From the NCBI GenBank assembly GCA_003260075.1, contig QLIY01000192.1:124995-188994 (forward strand): a stretch of 64,000 nt of DNA, read 5' to 3'. The stretch comes from Phallusia mammillata (lineage: Eukaryota; Chordata; Ascidiacea; Phlebobranchia; Ascidiidae). A model generated the notes under the pieces. That model saw only the letters and a list, made by a program, of their open reading frames with translations. It was not told the origin of the DNA and made no database searches. Of this stretch, positions 41,301-50,839 are shown piece after piece. Position 1 is the stretch's first letter; each line of letters opens with the position of its first letter. The position numbers were made by a program, and so were the translations under genes.

Positions 41301-42718
41301 GCTCAAACCTTCGTTCTTGCCGTCTGGGTGAAAGCCTTCCAGACATCCTCTCCCGTTTGGGTGATGACCTTTCCCGTAAAGGTGATCGGTTTATCCGTCG
41401 TGGTGGTGATACTCGCTCATTGTCAAATTCACGATCTTCAACCCTCCAATCCATTGGTGGTGAGTTTCTCCTGCTAAAAGAACGAATACCATAATTGCAC
41501 TCCATATGTTACTACATACAATTCAGAAAATCCATGGACACAACTTACTTGTGGGGTGAGACCGAACGACGATAAACCTCTGGGGGGGGGGCTACAAACA
41601 TGCCGTTTTTTGGGGTCCGATGACAAAAAGACCGATGCCGTGGCGAATATCGGCGCCCACAATCGGTCTATCTATAGTGCATAATAGTTAACCGATTTAG
41701 AAGAACTTGATCAAATTTTCCCAGGCAGCAAAAGGTAGCCTAGAAAAACGAACCTTGAACGACTTCTTGATCGATGAATAGATCGAGGTGGTGTTCTTCG
41801 CTCAAATCTTCGTTCTTGCCGTCTGGGTGAAAGCCTTCCAGACACCCTCTCCCGTTTGGGTGATGACCTTTCCCGGAAAGGTGATCGGTTTATCCGTCGT
41901 GGTGGTGATACTCGCTCATTGTCAAATTCACGATCTTCAACCCTCCAATCCATTGGTGGTGAGTTTCTCCTGCTAAAAGAACGAATACCATATTTGCACT
42001 CCATATGTTACTACATACATTTCAGAAAACCAATGGACACAACTTACTTGTGGGGTGAGACCGAACGACGATAAACCTCTCTATGATGTGGTGGTGAGAC
42101 AGTTCTAAATGCTGGCCCGCGTGGTTCATATCTTGGTCTTCTATCATGGTGTTCAAACTCCTCATCAGGGGGACCACGGAAAGGACCACGAGCATCAGGG
42201 TGTCGTCTTCGTGCATCATCAAACTCACGACCGCGGCTGTCTGATCTCTTGTCAGGGTGATCATACCGGGGAGGAGATCCAAGGCCTGATGGCATTCTGC
42301 GCTCATCGAACGGAGATCTAGAAGATAAACGCACAATGTGAAAACTTGGTCACGAGTTTATTAGGTAACACAAGCCAACCTTCGCCGTCCTTCCATCAGC
42401 CTATCATCCTCAAGCGGCCGCCGTTCATCCCTTTCACGATAGTCATGCCTGCCCGGTGAATATCGACGTCTTGCCATTTGAAGCTCCCTCTCCCTTTCCA
42501 GCAACAATTGTTCACGTTTTCGCAGGTCGTCTTCAATTGCCCTTAATCGCTCCAAACTTCTTTCACGTTGTTCACTTCTCTCTTGGTGTTCTTTCTCATA
42601 TCGCTCTCGACCAAGAATTTCTTGATGACGTTTCAGTGTTTCAAGGTCATCATGTAAGGCTTGTCGACCACGTTCTATCGAATCGCGTTGACGACTTCTG
42701 CCCCTTTCGCTTGGTGAT

Positions 42719-42764
<46 letters not shown>

Positions 42765-43032
42765 CTGAGACTTTCGATCACGATTTTCGGAGTTTTCACG
42801 TGAGTGTTTGTCATCCACGGAGCGACGATCACCCGCTGGTTTATCCTCCACATCTCGCTCCCTATCCTTACCCAACTCTCTGCCATCAATGTCAAACAAC
42901 TTCTCTTCTTCAGGTGGTGGTGAAGGTCCTCGTGGGCCAAATGGGCGCGTGGGATGCCTCATTGGTGACCAACCTGGACCAAATGGGGGGCCTGGACCCA
43001 TAAACGGGCCGCCAGGGCCCATTGGGGGTCCA

Positions 43033-43095
<63 letters not shown>

Positions 43096-43798
43096 CATAC
43101 GCATATCTGGTCCAAATGGTGGACGTCCAGGGCCCATGTATGGTGGACCTCGTGGTCCCATTGGATGCCAAGGTCCAGGTGGGCCAAAAACGTCAAAGGG
43201 TCCTAACAGTTTTTACAAATTACAATCCCATATTCAACAGGTTAACACAGACAAAACAAAAACCTACGAGCAGCTAAAGCACTCATCTCTAACAGATGCC
43301 TCTCTTCCGCTCTTCGTTCTTCAGCCCACTGCATTTCAAGAGTCTGATTCTGAATACCATTGGTGTAAAATTTAGCTAGTGTTTTCAATCCTAATTTTAT
43401 GTTGAGCTAAACACTCACATATGATGGATCCAATCGCTGAGCCTCCTCCAACAATTCACGGTCCCTTATTGCCCTAAGCAACAGCTCACGTTCAAGCTGA
43501 GGATCCAGCTTCATCTGCAAGTAATGTAATGATAAGTATTAGGAAAAGATTTAGTTAAATACGTCAAGCAGAAACTTTTACTGCAATCGGAAATGTTTAT
43601 CTGCATATAAGTTCACAAAACTTGTTTTTTAGTGAACATTAACATGCATGTGCATTTGTATGGATAACAAAATTTTCGGGGTAAATTTAACAAGCATGTA
43701 TGGTTTACATTAAATCAGTGGTTCCCAACCGGGGAGGAATTCCTCCCTAAGGAGGAATTTTGTGAGTTCAGGGGAGGAATTTCATAAAAACTGCAAAA

Positions 43799-43879
<81 letters not shown>

Positions 43880-46800
43880 ATTATAATTTGGGCCGGTTTA
43901 CATTTGGAACCGGTTGTAAAGGATTCTTAATTGGGCATCCCTAATTATAAGGTCTATTTCAAATTGCTATATTTTTTATGTTATATTTGTTTTTCGTCTT
44001 ATGGGGAGGAATGAATAGTTCGAAAATGGGCAAAGGGAGGAATGTAGCAAAAAAAGGTTGGGAACCACTGCATTAAATCAAATCAATAACTTACATATTC
44101 TTGCATCAACAGATCATCCTTGATTCCTGCCAGTTCCAGTAATGTGTCACGACTACTGGTTGCTTCCAACAAAGGATCAGCAGTCGGATTATCAATAGCT
44201 GCTTTGGCAAGTTTTGGGTCCAAGCCCAGTCGTTGAAGAAGTGCTGCTTCAATTGCCTCCTTGTCCAATGTATTGGAATCTGCACCGCTGCTAGTTCCGG
44301 GTTGGTCTGCTTTGTCAGTTAAATCTTTTCTTTCAATGTCAGATGTTTCACTTTGCAACAAATTTTTTACAGTGCTTAAATTCATAAACCTTTGATAACA
44401 CACAAAACTGTGCCTGTGAAGTACAATTTTTTACTATGGTATGCAACATACAACACAAACCTTACCTAGGTGACGGTTGCTTTTCCTTTACAGTTTTTAC
44501 AGCAGACAAGATATTTTGCAAGTCCAAATTGCTCAGCTTTTTTGCCCGATCAAGTATTGCATCACGGTCTACTTGTGGCTCACGAGCTGATGCCTCCTGT
44601 GTTCCATCTATACAAGGCAAACAAAATAGTGAGAACGACAAGTTGCAAAAACACAACCAATTGAGACAAAAATTTGCATGCTATATTTTTTTAATTTGTT
44701 TGAATCATGGGCCTCCATTACAATATTTAGGTAATTTTTGGAATCCAATCATTACCAGTTTAAGGCAAAAAAGAATTTAGTGACATGTAATTTCTATTAA
44801 GATGAACATAAATTCATAACTGGGATCAGCCCTGAAGCGTCGATACAGACAAGCAATCACAGCACACTCATGAGTGATCCCATTTATGAATTTATGTTCA
44901 TCTTAACTGATACTGGTCAATCTGGCGATCCCCTACTACGAAGCTGACATGTGCAGCATACGAGGCAGGCAACGGTGCTTGTGATTCGACTTTCGGCGGA
45001 TTCTCCACTGAGCCTGTGTAGCTCAGTTGGTAGAGCGCGAGTCCCGGAAAGACTCCTGTCGTGGGTTCGAATCCCACCGCAGGCTAGATTTTTCTAGCCT
45101 ACGCCTTGCCATATGGTGGTGAATGCTTGGTGACCGGCTGATTCGGTATGACGCATTTAATGGGCCTGGCGTACTGTGATGTAATTTCTATATTGTTTAA
45201 ACTTTTTTGTAGCATTAGTTTAAATACATCACACAACCACATTAATGTTGTAGTAACATCAAATTATTTACCTTGTACAGTTTCCCTTTTTCCCTTTATA
45301 GCTTCGAGATTTTGTTGTAACTTTTTTAAATTATCTCCTTTGAAAAGTGGATTGTTTGCCAAAATATGCGGTAGGCTGATTTTGCTTCCTGTCTCAGATG
45401 TTGCATCTGGAGAAGTTTGTGTTTTAAAATCATGTGCTTGAGATTGCTGGTCATCACCACCAGAAGATGTTGAACCCTGTTTTAAAAGATTTGGTCGCTC
45501 TTTGAACTGAGCTTGCCCTGGATCAATTTTAGACTCTGGATCTTCCAACACAGGCCTCTTCACAGATGAGGTCTCAAAACTACCATCACCAAATTCAATG
45601 TCATCTTCCTTAAAATTTGGTTCATTTCCAACTGGAGCCGAAAACCGAGAACCCTGTTGAGAGGTGGGTGGAGGAAACCTTTGTCTCATTGGTGATTCAT
45701 CAGGAAATTGTGGTCGCATTGGTCTACCAAATCTTTTTTCATTGCTGCCGGGAAACCTTGGTCTAGGACCCCTAACTGGCATTTGATTGTGTGTTGGAGT
45801 TTCATCATAATTCTCTGGATGTTCATCGAAATGTTCCTCATAATTTTCAGAAGGTGACTGGTGATGTCCTTGATATCGAGGACCTTTAGGTCTAAATGGC
45901 ATTCGTCCTTTAGACTGGCCCGAAAAGCGTGGTCGTGGACGTCGATGTCGAGCCGACATATTTCCCCTTTTGTTATTTTCATGTGCTTCAAAGTTTGAAT
46001 CAAAAAACTCCTGGTCTTCATTACGATATTCCTCTCCTTCTGGAAACCTCGGTCTTTGTTGGTTAGGCAAAAAACGAGGCCTTGGCTGACCTGGGAATCT
46101 GGGACCATGCTGATTTTGAGCACCAGGAGCTCGAAATCTTTGATTTGGTGGCATTCGTGGTCGAGGACCATTGTTGTTTTGACCCATTGCATCATGTGCA
46201 TAGCTATCAATATTTTGCTGGTTAAATTCATTAGTATCATTTGGGTTTATCCCTTCAACGTGTTCGGCAAATCCCATTCTTGGTTGTTGCCTATTATTCT
46301 GACCTGGTCTGGCTTGCCTATCATTCACAAAGTTATCTTGTTGCATTTGTCCATGTTCAAAAGGTGGACGATTAAATCTGGGCCCCTGTTGATCAAAATG
46401 TGGGCGCTGGGGCCTAAACTCATTTGCACCTGGAGTATTAAACTGCATTTGGTTTGAATTTTGCTGCTGAAACTGGGAAGTTGGTGTTCTCGGTCTCTGT
46501 TGATTCTCTTGAGCCATACCAGGATTGATATGCCTGAAATCAGGTTGTGTCTGTGAAAATTGCTGTTGATTACCTCCTGGGATGTTGGGGCGAAGAATAT
46601 TTGTTTGAGATGTTGGGGTTTGAAATCGAGCAGAGTTTTGAGATAATTTTTGTGAAAGGTGATGCTGAATCTTGTGGATGTTACCACGAAGCCTCTCTAT
46701 ATTGGCTTGGTTTTGTGTCTTCTGCTTTACCATTTGATCTTGCCAAGTAACCCACTGATAAAACAAAGAAAGAAATTTGCAACAACATATTTTTAAGGGA

Positions 46801-49800
46801 AAAACATATATTTTACAAAGTACAAGAGACAAATAAACAATTTATTATTGTTTTGAAAGTCCGTACCTGTTTTTCATACTGAGCAAACTGGGACTTATTA
46901 GGATGGTCCTTATGCTTTTTCTTCCAGTCATCAAACTGCTTATGCCAGTCATTGTATTGTTTCAGAAACACCTAAAGCAAATTATGCTGCTTAACCAAAA
47001 AAAAAATTTTTTGGCAGATGTGATATTGGTACCTGCTCTTGTTGTGTAAGTTTTAAAAGTTGTTGCTGATATTGTGCAAGGCATATTTGTGGATCTTCTT
47101 TGTCACTTGATACCCACTGGCAAACAATAAAGCATAGCAAAATTAAACACAAGCATAGTTCAAAAATTTTTGATTAAAAAAGGGTTGTTAAAATCGAAAT
47201 AAGCATCAGTTTACAAATGAGGTTTGAGTGTTTAAACCTATTAAACCATCTCACAACCTCTGTGACTGGTGGTGGAGCACTTGGAATATCAGAACCACTG
47301 GGCTGTGACATATCAGATGGTTTCGAGGTTGGATTAGTGAGGGTTTGGGGTGCTGCTATTTCTTTTTTCTTCACAGCGGGCACAAACTCCTTTTTTATTT
47401 GCTTCGCAGTTTCTGCAAGTAAAATTCTGTGTTGTGTTTTCATGTACACATAACTAATGCTGTTCTGAGTGTACCAAGTAAGCCCTACTAGGGTTGAATT
47501 ATCCGGATATCGGATAACCGGTTAACCGATTAACCGAAGGATTTTTTGTTATCCGATATCCGGATATTTTTGTGTCGGTTAACCGGATAACAAAAGAATA
47601 GTGCCGCGTCAGCGTTTTATGCATTTTAACATAATTTTAGAAAACACGCAGTTAATGTGCAGTGGTGGATGCAACGAACGACTTTATGTTTATCCTACAT
47701 ATTCCCTAATGTTCAAATTCACAAGAAAATTTACGTCACACTAATGAAACGGTAAATACATCTATTGTAAGGTGATTGGCTCGGAGGGATAAATTTTTAG
47801 ATACGAAAAAAATTGTTCGTTTAGTAACAATGTTTGCGGCCCGGTGCATTGTGGGACATCTCCATACATTTTGATATGAATTTCCCACAATGCACCGGGT
47901 AACTTGCAACGAAACATAGCTAACTTGCAACGCAAGTAACTAAGTTGCCGCAAGTTAGCTATCTTGCAAGTTTTTTGTTTGTTTTCAAAACGGCGTCCCA
48001 TACTGCTTAAGCAGTAAACGCGTAAATTTAATATATGCTGGACAATTATGAACACTAAAACGAAATCGGCGCCACAATTGAATGATGTTGGAATATACTT
48101 ATTATTATCCGGTTAAACGGATAGCTAAATTCAAAATATCCGTATATATCCGTTATCCGGATAGTGGAAATTATTGATATCCGAACCAACCCTAATNCTG
48201 GCTCATAATGCTTTGAACCAGCTCTAAAGTTGGCGGAAAAACGAATAATTTTTGTTTGATGTTTTTTATTTTTCAAACTAGCGTAGTAATTTTTGAAAAC
48301 CTTTCCTGATTTACAAACAAAAATACAACCCAAATAGTAGGAATGCATATCCATGGGTCGCGAGAAGCCACAAAACAAAATTTTGATAAGTATTTGGGTC
48401 GCGACAAAAAAAGGTTGGGAACCACTGCAAAAAAGGTTGGAAACCACTCCCGTTTTTCTAATGAGAAAAATAGCAAAATGGGTCATTACCAGACATAGGG
48501 TCGAATATACGCTATTTGCATTTAAATTCTCTGTGAATACCTGCATGGGAGTATTAAAGTTTGTTGATCCACTATTTGATTAATGAATAGTCAATCAAAA
48601 TAAACTTCTTAATATTTATACTCAGAAATAGGTACTTGTCACTTTGCAATTTCAATCGGACACAATTAATAGCTCCAGTTATTTTTATTTTTGAATTGTG
48701 AAATATTGGTTTTTAAAAATGTATTTGNGCAATTTCAATCGGACACAATTAATAGCTCCAGTTATTTTTATTTTTGAATTGTGAAATATTGGTTTTTAAA
48801 ATGTATTTGTGCAATATTGTAAAACAGTAATTAGTGTTTGAAAACTGCATGACAATGGCAAAACATTTTTTAAAATATAAATTGCTCCATGTCTGGTCAT
48901 TGTCTGCTTACTACAGTTAATCTACAGCTGCATAGCAATGAAATAGTGCATATTGCAGCAAGATCAACTTAAATGTAAAAACATTACCCTTCATGGTGTT
49001 GTAAAACAACCAAAACAGTTATGGTTCAATTGTGAACATTAAGAAAGTTGCTAAATCACAGGCATGGTCTAACACTAATTAGAAGTCATTTTCTGATCTT
49101 GAACCTATCATTGGCTTACATTGTTCAACCAACACAAATTACTGAAAATAACTTAAAATTTACTGCTTTTAGAGTTAGTGGTTCCATGTGCTCCCACGTT
49201 TCCTGTAATATTTGGTTGTGACATTGAAAAATTGTCCCCATGATGATCCACTGCAATACAAAATCAATAAAATTTGGATATTCTTAATCCTGGCTTTTGG
49301 AAAAGGTGAGTTTTTTTACATCTAGGAACAAAACCTACTAGGTAAAGAGTATTTCTTGATAATTTTAGCCCATTAAGTTTGGTGGTAGTTTTTAAACATG
49401 GCGCATAAAATTTACCAAAAAAAAATGCATTTCTCATGCATGGTCCTGGTGCAATATTTTAGTAAAAGCTGTAAAATAGCAAACAAACTACATAGGTAAA
49501 TTTAATTGAGCAATTAATAAAACTGATTTTGTGTAAAAGTACATGAAAGAAATGTGTTTTCATAGGCTAGTACATCTTCAGAAAGCTGTTTAAAATCTCT
49601 AGTTAGTTTCATAAAAATACTAAGACAGCAAATGAAAGTAAATCTAGCAAGGTGGCTTTTCCATAGATTTGGAATTTGCTTATACTACATCATATTTATC
49701 GGCCATTAACCGTAGTCCAAAACAATGTTGCTTTGGCCAGGATGTAGCCAGAAAACCCTAATAATAATTTAACACTGGTAATTTTGCGCTGGTGCATCAA

Positions 49801-50773
49801 ATCATTTTTAAGGTTGTGACTTAGAAAAACAGGTAGTAACCTCTTATTGCCATCATAGTAAAATGCACACAATCAATTGTTAAACAAACATGTTGGCTGT
49901 GCATACACAGGTTATCGTTTCATGAGTTTAATTTTTGTGAAAGTCATAAATTTTGCAACACTGCACTGAAAACTTGTACTCGCTATAGTTAACATACAAC
50001 TTGTATGTAAGTGTGCCACATAAATAGCAGTAAATTAGCAAATACAACCCTAAATTCAATAAATCTTTACAAACGTTATGGCTTAAATGCTAACAGTAAG
50101 AAAGCTGCTTGATTGCAGACATGGTCAAGCCTCAATGAGAAGCCATTTTCTGATCTTTAACCTATCATTGAATTTTGCTTCCAACCAACACCACTTACAG
50201 CCATTGATGTTAGCAGTTGCATGTTGTCCAACATTTACTGTAATTTGAGGTTGTGACATTAAAGAATTGCTCCCATGGTGACTTTCATCTGCCACAATAC
50301 AAAATAAAACTATAAAGGTAGCTTTCCTATATATTTCCATGTTATATGGATATTCTATATCAGCAATCTAAGCATTTACAACACCAAACAATTGGAGTTA
50401 ATTAAACAAAGGGCTTTAAAACCCCAAATTAAACTTAATAGACAGTCATAGTGTTTTGATCATAAACATTACTGCCAAGGTACTGGTGTATATAGAATGA
50501 CAACCTACACTGATGATGACAACAGAGATTGTCGAAACGTCTGAACGATGTATTCTACATACACCGCTACCTTGACAGTAATGTTTATGATCTAATTACT
50601 TTTCAAGTCCGTGTTCCTAAGTCATAGTGTTGTTAGCTAAATGACAGCACACAAAAGTTACTATACATTTTGGGTTTTAAAGGTTATCATAAATTGCACA
50701 AATACTCATCATCCAATGCAAGCAGTTTACCACTAACTTAATAACCTAACTTATTTTCAGTTGCACATTTAAG

Positions 50774-50839
<66 letters not shown>

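Noticed and set aside
42650..43375. Several overlapping open frames rich in polyproline or polyglycine
   Set aside because: Products of the G runs read in different frames; only the YLPM1 frame outside the runs is supported.
45012..45085. Functional tRNA-Ser(GGA)
   Set aside because: C33, an extra base before the anticodon stem, no long variable arm, and location inside a target-duplicated insertion.
45686..46687. Long open frames (184, 133 and 120 aa) overlapping YLPM1's 1.48-kb exon
   Set aside because: Shadows of the compositionally biased Arg/Pro/Gln coding frame; they show no protein features of their own.
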